Notes: generated by a model not told the origin, from the letters alone. A DNA stretch of 5,195 nucleotides from an uncultured Peptococcaceae bacterium (GCA_958451915.1 CAUDRX010000167.1:1-5195); one strand, 5' to 3'; positions 1 to 5,019 are shown, counted from the stretch's first letter. Made by a program: numbers and translations.

Positions 1-66
1 TGTTGTGACATAGATCCCCGGCCGGCGCATGATGCGATAAAGTTCGGAAAGGATATAGTTCAGCAT
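1..66 (-). CDS. ABC-2 type transporter permease, N-terminal fragment (runs off the window)
   Basis: Only the first 22 codons are present. They read MLNYILSELYRIMRRPGIYV followed by two threonines. A short amphipathic cytoplasmic start with a basic RIMRRP stretch just before the first membrane segment is typical of BcrB/LanE/G-like ABC-2 permeases, which form the membrane channel driven by an ATPase such as the one at 226-1149. The start is supported by an AGGAAG Shine-Dalgarno (plus-strand 77-82) ten bases upstream of the ATG. That site lies directly after the stop of the 47-residue ORF, so the three reading frames look translationally linked. The family call rests on a very short stretch and on operon position; the reading frame itself is well supported. 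Confidence 0.72.
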   Translation of the reverse strand, partial: MLNYILSELYRIMRRPGIYVTT

Positions 67-85
67 GGTGGTCCCACTTCCTTTC

Positions 86-229
86 TCAGTGATGGCAGAG
101 GCGCCTGAGGCCGCTCACACCTGCTTTTACAAGGCCGCTGACTGCCAGCGCGGCGGCAAGCACAGCAGCGACCAGCGAAAAGAGCAGCGTGCGGCGCAGG
201 CTCAGCTGGCGGGTGGTCTGTTCGTTCAT
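86..229 (-). CDS. 47-residue hydrophobic micro-protein inside the ABC operon
   Basis: I do not recognise this protein. Its ATG overlaps the stop codon of the upstream ABC ATPase gene as ATGA, a classic sign of translational coupling, and a purine-rich site (AAAGGCGGTGAG) lies inside the end of that gene. The stop is followed at once by the permease ribosome binding site. The product has a polar N-terminus, a basic LRR at residues 11-13, an Ala/Leu/Val-rich hydrophobic stretch at about residues 14-34, and a basic tail (KAGVSGLRRLCHH). It could be a single-span membrane subunit. It could also be an exported peptide: A27-L28-A29 resembles a signal-peptidase site and would release a basic 18-residue peptide. 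The coupled layout supports a real gene, but the function is unknown and a spurious ORF cannot be excluded. Confidence 0.55.
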   Translation of the reverse strand: MNEQTTRQLSLRRTLLFSLVAAVLAAALAVSGLVKAGVSGLRRLCHH

Positions 230-1149
230 CGTGCCTCACCGCCTTTGCGCAGTGCCATGTAGTAATCCTCCAGCGAGCCTTGTACCGTCTGCATCCCAAG
301 GATGGTGAGGCCGTTTTCGGTGGCGAGTCTGCTGTAGAAGGCAGCAGGCCGCTTTGGTGCAAGGATGCGGATCTGGCCGTCAGGCATGACCTGGAAGCGT
401 TCGTCCGGGCACCGGCGTTCACAGAGGGCGGCGTAGGCATCGACATCGCTGATGGTGAGGGTGATATAATCGGCGCATTGTTCATGGAGTTCAGCGGCAC
501 TGATCTCCTGGATAAGGCGGCCGTGAGAGAGAAAACCATAGTGGGTGGCGACATGCTCGAGCTCGGCAAGGATGTGGCTGGAAAGCAGGATGGTCATATT
601 CTCTTCGCTGTTGAGCCGTTCGAGCAGGGTGCGGATCTCAATGATGCCGGCTGGGTCAAGACCGTTGATCGGTTCGTCGAGGATGAGCAGCTGTGGTTTG
701 GCGAGCATCGCGATGGCCAGTCCCAGCCGCTGGCGCTGACCCATCGAAAGACTGCCGCATTTGGCGCGGCGTTTCTCAACGAGACCGGTGAGAACGAGCA
801 TTTCTTCGATGCGGCGCTTGTCGCTGATGCCGCGCTGGATCGCGTAATAACGCAGCGTCTGCGTGACAGTCATGTTTGGAAAACAGCCGGTGTCTTCGAT
901 AAGACAGCCGATGTGCTTGCGCGCCAGGCGCAGCGCGCGTTCATTTGTCTGACCGAGCAGGCTGATCTCGCCGGAGGTGGCGAAGCTCTGGCCGGCGATG
1001 AGCTTCAGCAGGGTCGATTTGCCGGCGCCGTTGTCGCCGACGAGGCCATAGATGGCGCCTTTTGGCACGTGGATATCAACAAGATCCAGCGCTTTCAGTT
1101 TGCCGTAATGCTTCGATAGCTGGGTCGTTTCGATGAGGTTGGTGTTCAT
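226..1149 (-). CDS. ABC transporter ATP-binding protein, BcrA/LanF-like
   Basis: This 307-residue ATPase should energise an ABC-2 exporter at the membrane, probably acting on an antimicrobial peptide or a similar lipophilic substrate. Visible motifs in order are Walker A GDNGAGKST (38-46), an ABC signature around LSMGQRQR (134-141), Walker B LLILDEP (154-160, with D158 and E159), the D-loop GLD (163-165) and the H-loop histidine H192. The usual Q-loop glutamine appears replaced by glutamate in the stretch CLIEDTGCFPNMTV (E85). This is the E-loop substitution known in lantibiotic-immunity LanF and BcrA-type ATPases. After about residue 215 comes the accessory C-terminal region of that family. 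The start is chosen at 1149 because GGAGGG (1157-1162) sits seven bases upstream; the longer in-frame start at 1242 would cover the promoter. The gene overlaps the downstream micro-ORF by 4 bp. The substrate is inferred from the family and not shown by the sequence. Confidence 0.93.
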   Translation of the reverse strand: MNTNLIETTQLSKHYGKLKALDLVDIHVPKGAIYGLVGDNGAGKSTLLKLIAGQSFATSGEISLLGQTNERALRLARKHIGCLIEDTGCFPNMTVTQTLRYYAIQRGISDKRRIEEMLVLTGLVEKRRAKCGSLSMGQRQRLGLAIAMLAKPQLLILDEPINGLDPAGIIEIRTLLERLNSEENMTILLSSHILAELEHVATHYGFLSHGRLIQEISAAELHEQCADYITLTISDVDAYAALCERRCPDERFQVMPDGQIRILAPKRPAAFYSRLATENGLTILGMQTVQGSLEDYYMALRKGGEAR

Positions 1150-1156
1150 AGATGTT

Positions 1157-1162
1157 CCCTCC
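1157..1162 (-). promoter_or_regulatory. Ribosome binding site of the ABC ATPase gene
   Basis: On the minus strand GGAGGG lies seven bases before the ATG at 1149. It fixes the start codon and rules out the longer reading frame beginning at 1242. Confidence 0.85.
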
Positions 1163-1170
1163 AAATAAAA

Positions 1171-1215
1171 AATACGTTTGTCTGGGATGCTTCGTTCCTT
1201 ACTGACAAACGTATT
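1171..1215 (-). promoter_or_regulatory. Perfect 12-bp inverted repeat in the ABC leader (operator or terminator/attenuator)
   Basis: AATACGTTTGTC (1171-1182) and its exact reverse complement GACAAACGTATT (1204-1215) flank a 21-base spacer. Read on the minus strand, the second arm runs into TTTTTTATTT just before the ATPase ribosome binding site, so a transcript crossing the whole element could form a terminator-like hairpin. The upstream arm overlaps the last three bases of the predicted -10 box, so a transcript starting there would lack most of that arm. Two readings fit: a DNA operator for a dimeric regulator, or a terminator that acts only on read-through RNA from the response regulator gene. 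The repeat is directly visible; its role is inferred. Confidence 0.7.
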
Positions 1216-1242
1216 GTAATATGCGGGTGATAAAGAAGTCAT
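1213..1242 (-). promoter_or_regulatory. Promoter of the ABC transporter operon
   Basis: On the minus strand a -35-like ATGACT (1237-1242, four of six consensus bases) and a -10 TACAAT (1213-1218, five of six) are separated by 18 bases. Transcription would start near 1206 or 1203, about 55 bases before the ATPase start codon. The weak -35 box lies inside the first units of the 11-bp repeats, as expected for a promoter that needs a bound response regulator. Confidence 0.6.
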
Positions 1243-1294
1243 AAAGACCGCTTAAAGAAGTCCTAAATCTGGTAAATAAACCATAAAGAATGCC
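1231..1294 (-). promoter_or_regulatory. Tandem TAAA(G/T) repeats, probable response-regulator binding array
   Basis: Six TAAAG or TAAAT motifs begin at 1231, 1242, 1253, 1264, 1273 and 1284. Successive steps are 11, 11, 11, 9 and 11 bp, so most lie on one helical face. The units at 1231 and 1253 share the 10-mer TAAAGAAGTC. OmpR/PhoB-type regulators bind head-to-tail sites spaced about 11 bp, and the array overlaps and extends upstream of the -35 box of the ABC promoter. The regulator encoded next door (1328-2011) is the natural candidate protein. The repeats are seen directly; the binding partner is inferred. Confidence 0.68.
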
Positions 1295-1303
1295 GGCACT
1301 GTT

Positions 1304-1319
1304 CTGCGCTGATGCGCAG
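1304..1319 (-). other. Short hairpin downstream of the response regulator gene
   Basis: CTGCGC (1304-1309) and GCGCAG (1314-1319) form a 6-bp GC-rich stem with a four-base loop, eight bases past the stop codon of the response regulator. No T-tract follows on the minus strand, so it is not a convincing intrinsic terminator. It may protect the 3' end of the message or cause a pause. Confidence 0.3.
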
Positions 1320-1327
1320 GCAGCTGT

Positions 1328-2011
1328 TTATCTCATCTTAAAGCCAATGCCGTAGACCGTTTCGATGTAGTCGGCGTCAGGATCGATGGCTTTGAGTTTT
1401 TTGCGGATGTTGGAAACGTGGACATTGACGGTGTTGTTCTCACCATAATAGCCGCCCTGCCAGACTTGTTCGTAAAGGGATTCCCGGGAATAGACCTTTT
1501 CCGGCTGGCGCATCAGGAGGGCGAGGATGTCAAATTCGTGGGCGGTCAGCGTGAGCGGTTTGCCATCCAGCGTCACACGACGCTCGCCTGGCGAGAGGAC
1601 CAGGGCACGGTGTACCAGCGACCGGTCTGCGGCAGCGTCTTTGCCGGCACGGCGCAGACTGGCTTCGATGCGCGCCAGGAGCTCTTCCGGTTCGAAAGGT
1701 TTGGTGATGTAGTCGTCGGCGCCGCGTTTGAGCAGACTGACCTTATCGCTGACGGCATTTTTGGCAGAAAGGACGATCACTGGAACGCTCAGCGCATTCT
1801 CACTGCGCAGTTTTTCCAGGAGTGCTTCGCCGCTCATCCCTGGCAGCATGAGATCCAGCAAGATGAGGTCTGGTGTTTCCTGGCTCAGACGCAGTGCCGC
1901 TTCGCTGCCGGAAAAAGCCTGTGTCACCTGGTAGTCAGCCTGGCGCAGGATCCTGGCCAGAAGCTGGTTGATGTCGGCGTCATCTTCGACGACCATGATC
2001 GTGTAAGGCAT
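1328..2011 (-). CDS. OmpR/PhoB-family response regulator (receiver plus winged helix)
   Basis: This 227-residue cytoplasmic transcription factor of a two-component system has the usual length. The N-terminal receiver (about 1-120) shows the acidic pocket E9-D10-D11, the phospho-acceptor D53 in LLDLMLPG, S82 in VLSAK and the conserved K104 in YITKPFEP. A linker (about 121-130) leads to the winged-helix DNA-binding domain (about 131-227), with LTAHEFDILALL, the recognition-helix region NTVNVHVSNIRKKL and the terminal wing ETVYGIGFKMR. The start is fixed by AAGGAGG (2019-2025) seven bases before the ATG. Its likely target is the ABC operon just downstream, whose promoter carries 11-bp direct repeats. 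No cognate histidine kinase lies within the window; it may lie further along the operon past position 1. Function at family level is secure; the signal sensed is unknown. Confidence 0.95.
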   Translation of the reverse strand: MPYTIMVVEDDADINQLLARILRQADYQVTQAFSGSEAALRLSQETPDLILLDLMLPGMSGEALLEKLRSENALSVPVIVLSAKNAVSDKVSLLKRGADDYITKPFEPEELLARIEASLRRAGKDAAADRSLVHRALVLSPGERRVTLDGKPLTLTAHEFDILALLMRQPEKVYSRESLYEQVWQGGYYGENNTVNVHVSNIRKKLKAIDPDADYIETVYGIGFKMR

Positions 2012-2018
2012 GTGAGCG

Positions 2019-2025
2019 CCTCCTT
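2019..2025 (-). promoter_or_regulatory. Ribosome binding site of the response regulator gene
   Basis: On the minus strand AAGGAGG precedes the ATG at 2011 by seven bases. It selects that start over the much longer in-frame ORF that would read back through the divergent promoter region. Confidence 0.88.
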
Positions 2026-2044
2026 CGAAAAAATTCCTGCCTTT

Positions 2045-2073
2045 ATTATATCTCAGCGAATAGCAGATGACAA
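2045..2073 (-). promoter_or_regulatory. Promoter of the response regulator gene
   Basis: On the minus strand TTGTCA (2068-2073, five of six consensus bases) and a perfect TATAAT (2045-2050) are separated by 17 bases. The start of transcription would fall near 2038, giving a leader of about 27 bases. The -35 hexamer shares five bases with that of the opposing decarboxylase promoter. Confidence 0.78.
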
Positions 2074-2095
2074 CGCTTCCGGCACAGGGTATGAT
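2067..2095 (+). promoter_or_regulatory. Promoter of the decarboxylase gene
   Basis: ATGACA (2067-2072, five of six consensus bases) and TATGAT (2090-2095, five of six) are separated by exactly 17 bases. Transcription would begin near 2102, leaving a leader of about 31 bases with the ribosome binding site inside it. This start lies downstream of the ATG at 2067, which is therefore not a usable start codon. Confidence 0.75.
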
Positions 2096-2116
2096 AGAAG
2101 GAGCAAGAACTGGTTC

Positions 2117-2123
2117 AAGGAGG
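2117..2123 (+). promoter_or_regulatory. Ribosome binding site of the decarboxylase gene
   Basis: AAGGAGG ends nine bases before the ATG at 2133, a normal spacing. An in-frame ATG at 2124 abuts the site with no spacer and is not in the decarboxylase frame. The site therefore fixes the start at 2133. Confidence 0.85.
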
Positions 2124-2132
2124 ATGATCCCT

Positions 2133-3806
2133 ATGAAGATGACCATCGGACAATTTCTCTTCCGGCGTCTGCGCGAGATTGGCGTCGGCCATATCTTTGG
2201 TGTGCCGGGCGATTTCAACCTGCAGCTTCTGGAACAGCTCGGTGAGGTGGAGGGCATTGATTTTGTCGGCACCTGTAATGAGCTCAACGCATCCTACGCC
2301 GCCGACGGCTACGCGCGTGCGGGTGGCATTGGCGCCATGCTGACGACTTACGGCGTTGGCGATCTCAGCGCCATCTGCGGCCTTGCCGGCGCCTGCGCCG
2401 AGCATGTGCCGGTGGTGCTGATCAGCGGTACGCCGCCGCTCTATGCCATGGAGAGCCGGTTGCGCGTGCATCATTCTCTGGCCGAGGGCAACTTTGACAA
2501 TATCAATAACTGCCTCAAACAGTTCACGGCCAATACCCTGCGCCTGACGCCGATGAATGTGGCCGATGAGCTCGACCGCGTGCTCATAAGCTGCTGGCGC
2601 GACAAGCTGCCAGTGACCATTCAGGTGCCGTCGAACATCTCCTATCTGGAGGTCGAGGTGCCGGAAACACCGCTCCAGCTCCGGATGCCGCCAAGCGACA
2701 GCGAGCGCCTTGCCAGCGCCGTGGCGCGTATCACCGCGCTCATTGAACGCGCCCAGCATCCGCTGCTCCTCATCGATGCCGACGCCGACCGATGTGCACT
2801 GGCAGACGACCTCTATGCCATCGCCGGGAAACGTCATATCCCGTATGTGGCTTTCCGTACCGGCAAAGGCATCCTGCCCGAAGATGACAAGCTTTATCTC
2901 GGCATGTACAACGGCAAGTCTTCAGCACCGGAAGTGGCCGCCGCACTCTGGCGTTCCGATTGCCTCATTGCTACCGCGCCATGTTTTGTCGAATCAAGCC
3001 CGATGGCGGCTCCAGGCAACAATCCAGTGTCGGCGCAGGTTTACATCCGTGATGTCAACGTGACCATCGAAGGGGAAGTCTACGAGGGTGTTGCTGCCCG
3101 CGAGCTCGTGGCCAAAGTCAGAGAAACCCTGGCAGAGCGCAGAGAAGGCGGCATCACCGCCCGGGATATGGTGCCGCGCGCCGTTGTGCCATCGGCGGAT
3201 GCGCCGCTCACGCAGGCGTATTTTTGGCAGCGCATGGCCACATTTTTCCGCCCGAACGACCTGGTCTGTGTGGAGAACGGTACCTCACTGACGGCGCTCC
3301 TGGAAAACCGCTTTCCACGCGGCACCCGTTATATCGCGCAGCCGATCTGGGGTTCCATCGGCTATTCCCTGCCGGCACTTCTCGGCGCCATGACCGCTGA
3401 ACCATCGCGCCGCGCGCTGCTCTTTATAGGAGATGGCTCTTTCCAGCTCACCGCGCAGGAACTCTCGACGATCCTGAACCGCGGCCTGAAACCGATCATC
3501 TTCCTGCTCAACAATCGCGGTTATACCATCGAACGCTACATCCTTGGCATGGATGCACGCTATAATGACGTTGCACCATGGCAATACCACGCCCTGCCAC
3601 AGATCCTCGCTCCCGGCCAGGATATCTACAGCGTTTGCGTGGACAGCGAAGATGCGCTGGAGACGGCACTGACAGAAGCAGAAAAAGGCGGGCGTGCCGT
3701 CTTCATCGAGCTTGTGCTCGATCCAGCCGATGCGCCGGAAGCGATGAAGCATTTCGGCGCCATGACCGCTGAGCTGGACTATGGGCCACGCGGCCCACAG
3801 CGCTGA
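2133..3806 (+). CDS. Thiamine-diphosphate 2-keto-acid decarboxylase (pyruvate/indolepyruvate decarboxylase family)
   Basis: The 557-residue protein has the normal length for this cytosolic family, which decarboxylates a 2-keto acid (pyruvate, indolepyruvate, phenylpyruvate or a branched-chain acid) to the aldehyde and CO2. The PYR domain contains GVPGDFN with D27, CNELNASYAADGYAR with the cofactor-activating E50, and the paired histidines H113-H114. The central domain is at about 190-350. The PP domain carries GSIGYSLPALLGA, the GDGS (433-436) to NN (460-461) diphosphate/Mg motif, and GYTIER with E467. Those five active-site positions separate it from acetolactate synthase and favour a true decarboxylase. 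Local wording is atypical: HHSLAEGNF replaces the usual HHTLGDGxF, and SGTPP replaces the usual GAP motif. It is the first gene of a plus-strand group with the flavodoxin and GNAT genes; no alcohol or aldehyde dehydrogenase is adjacent. The substrate cannot be read from the sequence. Confidence 0.93.
   Translation: MKMTIGQFLFRRLREIGVGHIFGVPGDFNLQLLEQLGEVEGIDFVGTCNELNASYAADGYARAGGIGAMLTTYGVGDLSAICGLAGACAEHVPVVLISGTPPLYAMESRLRVHHSLAEGNFDNINNCLKQFTANTLRLTPMNVADELDRVLISCWRDKLPVTIQVPSNISYLEVEVPETPLQLRMPPSDSERLASAVARITALIERAQHPLLLIDADADRCALADDLYAIAGKRHIPYVAFRTGKGILPEDDKLYLGMYNGKSSAPEVAAALWRSDCLIATAPCFVESSPMAAPGNNPVSAQVYIRDVNVTIEGEVYEGVAARELVAKVRETLAERREGGITARDMVPRAVVPSADAPLTQAYFWQRMATFFRPNDLVCVENGTSLTALLENRFPRGTRYIAQPIWGSIGYSLPALLGAMTAEPSRRALLFIGDGSFQLTAQELSTILNRGLKPIIFLLNNRGYTIERYILGMDARYNDVAPWQYHALPQILAPGQDIYSVCVDSEDALETALTEAEKGGRAVFIELVLDPADAPEAMKHFGAMTAELDYGPRGPQR
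3782..3797 (+). other. Hairpin at the 3' end of the decarboxylase gene
   Basis: TGGGCC (3782-3787) and GGCCCA (3792-3797) form a 6-bp GC-rich stem with the loop ACGC, seven bases before the end of the stop codon. No T-tract follows, so it is unlikely to terminate transcription. It might slow 3' decay of the decarboxylase message, or it may simply reflect GC-rich coding sequence. Confidence 0.25.
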
Positions 3807-3841
3807 GAAGTGAAAGGATGAAGATGAAAATGATGGAAAGA

Positions 3842-3866
3842 TCGATCCCATTGATCGAACGATGGG
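3842..3866 (+). other. Overlapping small inverted repeats in the decarboxylase-flavodoxin spacer
   Basis: TCGATC (3842-3847) pairs with GATCGA (3853-3858) around a five-base loop. CCCAT (3847-3851) can alternatively pair with ATGGG (3862-3866). The two folds are mutually exclusive. They lie in the 110-bp spacer between the decarboxylase stop and the flavodoxin start. I see no convincing promoter or terminator in that spacer. The stems are short and may be chance. Confidence 0.25.
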
Positions 3867-3916
3867 CCATGGAAGAAGCGCCCATACGCATATTGAGTGA
3901 AGGAGACGAAGAACAA

Positions 3917-4417
3917 ATGTCATATGCTATCGTATACAGCAGTCAGACCGGCAACACCAGGATGCTCGCCGATGCCTTGCGCGGCGTTCTGCCGGAAGAG
4001 GACTGCCTCTATTTCGGCCCACCAGATGCCGCCGCGTTGGAAGCCGATCGCCTCTATATCGGTTTCTGGACAGACAAGGGCACCTGTGATGGAGCGACAG
4101 CCGCTTTCTTTGACCAGCTGGACAGTCAGGAGGTCTTTCTCTTTGGCACCTGCGGATTTGGCGGCAGCGAAGTCTATTTCAGACAGCTCCTTGAACGCGT
4201 GCAGAGCAGGCTGCCAGAGACCGCCGAGGTCATCGGACAGTACATGTGCGTTGGCAGGATGCCGCAGAGCGTGCGCGAGCGTTATCTGCGCATCGCCGAA
4301 GAAGAACCTGCCAAGCGCTCGCAGATGCAGAAAATGATCCTGAATTTTGACGCTGCATTGAGCCACCCGGATGAGGCAGACCTGCAGGGACTGATCGAGG
4401 CAGTGAAAGCGCTGTGA
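3917..4417 (+). CDS. Flavodoxin-like FMN protein (Flavodoxin_3/BilS-like family)
   Basis: The 166-residue cytosolic protein probably carries FMN and passes single electrons to a partner enzyme. The FMN-phosphate loop is SSQTGNT (8-14), directly after the first beta strand AIVY. Flavin-flanking loops are GFWTDKGTCD (49-58) and LFGTCGFGGSEVYF (75-88). The pattern, with YMCVGRMPQSVRERY (109-123) near the end, matches the short flavodoxin family common in anaerobic Firmicutes. That family includes the BilS protein linked with bilirubin reductase, but no BilR-like reductase is seen here. AAGGAG (3900-3905) lies eleven bases before the chosen ATG, and the fold begins at once from it. An in-frame ATG at 3818 would add 33 residues with no family resemblance. 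It follows the decarboxylase in the same direction, so co-transcription is likely but unproven. The redox partner is unknown. Confidence 0.88.
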   Translation: MSYAIVYSSQTGNTRMLADALRGVLPEEDCLYFGPPDAAALEADRLYIGFWTDKGTCDGATAAFFDQLDSQEVFLFGTCGFGGSEVYFRQLLERVQSRLPETAEVIGQYMCVGRMPQSVRERYLRIAEEEPAKRSQMQKMILNFDAALSHPDEADLQGLIEAVKAL

Positions 4418-4428
4418 GCGTAGCGCTT
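4407..4428 (+). other. Inverted repeat across the flavodoxin stop codon
   Basis: AAGCGCT (4407-4413) and AGCGCTT (4422-4428) form a perfect 7-bp stem with an eight-base loop that contains the TGA stop. A second small pair, TCATC and GATGA, follows. There is no T-tract, so this is at best a weak pause site or a message-stabilising hairpin between the flavodoxin and GNAT genes. Confidence 0.35.
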
Positions 4429-4470
4429 GTCATCAGCCCTGACCGATGATGAAAGAAAAAGGTGAGAATG

Positions 4471-4944
4471 ATGTTGAGATTGAGACCCTATCGCTTGACC
4501 GACGCAGATACGATCCTTTCCTGGGACCAGGATGAACGCGCTTTTTATAAATGGACCGCAGGTGTTCTGGGCAGTTATCCACTGACGCCGGCGCAGTTTA
4601 ATGCCGTAGCGGATCTCATGGCATTTACGGCCATCGATGATGAGGAGATCGTGGGCTTTTTCACGTTGCGCCAGCCAACGCCGTCTTTCGGGGAACTGCG
4701 CATCGGTTTTGTCATCGTTGATCCCGAGAAGCGTAGCCAGGGCATCGCAAAACGCATGCTCCAGCTGGGCATGATCTATGCCAAAGAGATCTTTGGCGCG
4801 AAGACCGTCTCCCTGATCGTCTTCGAGAACAATCCAGCGGCGCAGCATTGCTATGAGACACTGGGATTTGGCGTACGTGGGCATGAGTCCCATCGTCTGC
4901 TCGGCGAAGACTGGGCCTGTCTGGAAATGGCACGTGCCCTTTAA
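4471..4944 (+). CDS. GNAT-family N-acetyltransferase
   Basis: The 157-residue protein has the standard length and should transfer an acetyl group from acetyl-CoA to an amine of a protein or small molecule. It opens with the usual LRLRPYRLTDADTILSW strand-helix. The acetyl-CoA-binding motif A spans IGFVIVDPEKRSQGIAKRML (78-97), with the pyrophosphate-loop residues R88-S-Q-G-I-A93. The C-terminal part has VFENNPAAQHCYETLGF (117-133), the alpha4 tyrosine region that carries the general acid in many members. The substrate cannot be told. AAGGTGAG (4459-4466) places the start at the ATG at 4471, or possibly the adjacent ATG at 4468. A GTG at 4462 lies inside that ribosome binding site. The gene follows the flavodoxin by 53 bp without a clear promoter of its own and is closed by a strong terminator, so it is probably the last gene of the decarboxylase group. 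Confidence 0.9.
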   Translation: MLRLRPYRLTDADTILSWDQDERAFYKWTAGVLGSYPLTPAQFNAVADLMAFTAIDDEEIVGFFTLRQPTPSFGELRIGFVIVDPEKRSQGIAKRMLQLGMIYAKEIFGAKTVSLIVFENNPAAQHCYETLGFGVRGHESHRLLGEDWACLEMARAL

Positions 4945-4972
4945 GGCTGTGTTGGTATCCTGAACACAAAGA

Positions 4973-5019
4973 AACGGCGCCTGCCTCATCCATGCATGGG
5001 CAGGCGCCGTTCTGTTTTT
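4973..5019 (+). terminator. Strong intrinsic terminator after the GNAT gene
   Basis: AACGGCGCCTGCC (4973-4985) pairs perfectly over 13 bp with GGCAGGCGCCGTT (4999-5011) around a 13-base loop. It is followed by CTG and a run of five T (5015-5019). This ends the plus-strand decarboxylase-flavodoxin-GNAT group and insulates the next gene. Confidence 0.93.

Noticed and set aside
280..1119. Long plus-strand ORF (279 codons) opposite the ABC ATPase
   Set aside because: It is an antisense shadow of a clear ATPase gene. It has no ribosome binding site and no recognisable domain, and long antisense frames are common in GC-rich coding DNA.
1150..1242. N-terminal extension of the ABC ATPase from an ATG at 1242
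   Set aside because: It would translate the promoter and the inverted repeat. A good ribosome binding site serves the ATG at 1149, where homology to ABC ATPases begins.
1231..1294. CRISPR-like or mobile-element repeat
   Set aside because: The units are only 9-11 bp, with no spacers of constant length, and they sit at a promoter, so a regulator-binding array is the better explanation.
2067..2132. Upstream ATG that would lengthen the decarboxylase by 22 residues
   Set aside because: This ATG is part of the -35 box and lies upstream of the predicted transcription start. The ribosome binding site at 2117-2123 serves the ATG at 2133.
1418..2245. Long plus-strand ORF (275 codons) opposite the response regulator
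   Set aside because: It lies antisense to a well-defined response regulator, crosses the divergent promoter region and runs into the decarboxylase gene. No protein family is visible.
2115..2837. Minus-strand ORF (240 codons) opposite the decarboxylase
   Set aside because: It is antisense to the decarboxylase PYR domain, covers that gene's ribosome binding site, and its translation has no family features.
3285..3923. Minus-strand ORF (212 codons) opposite the decarboxylase 3' end
   Set aside because: It spans the decarboxylase C-terminus, the spacer and the flavodoxin start in antisense, without a convincing ribosome binding site.
4427..4455. Possible promoter before the GNAT gene starting with TTGTCA
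   Set aside because: The -35-like hexamer is fair, but no acceptable -10 box stands 16-18 bp downstream, so co-transcription with the flavodoxin is the simpler reading.
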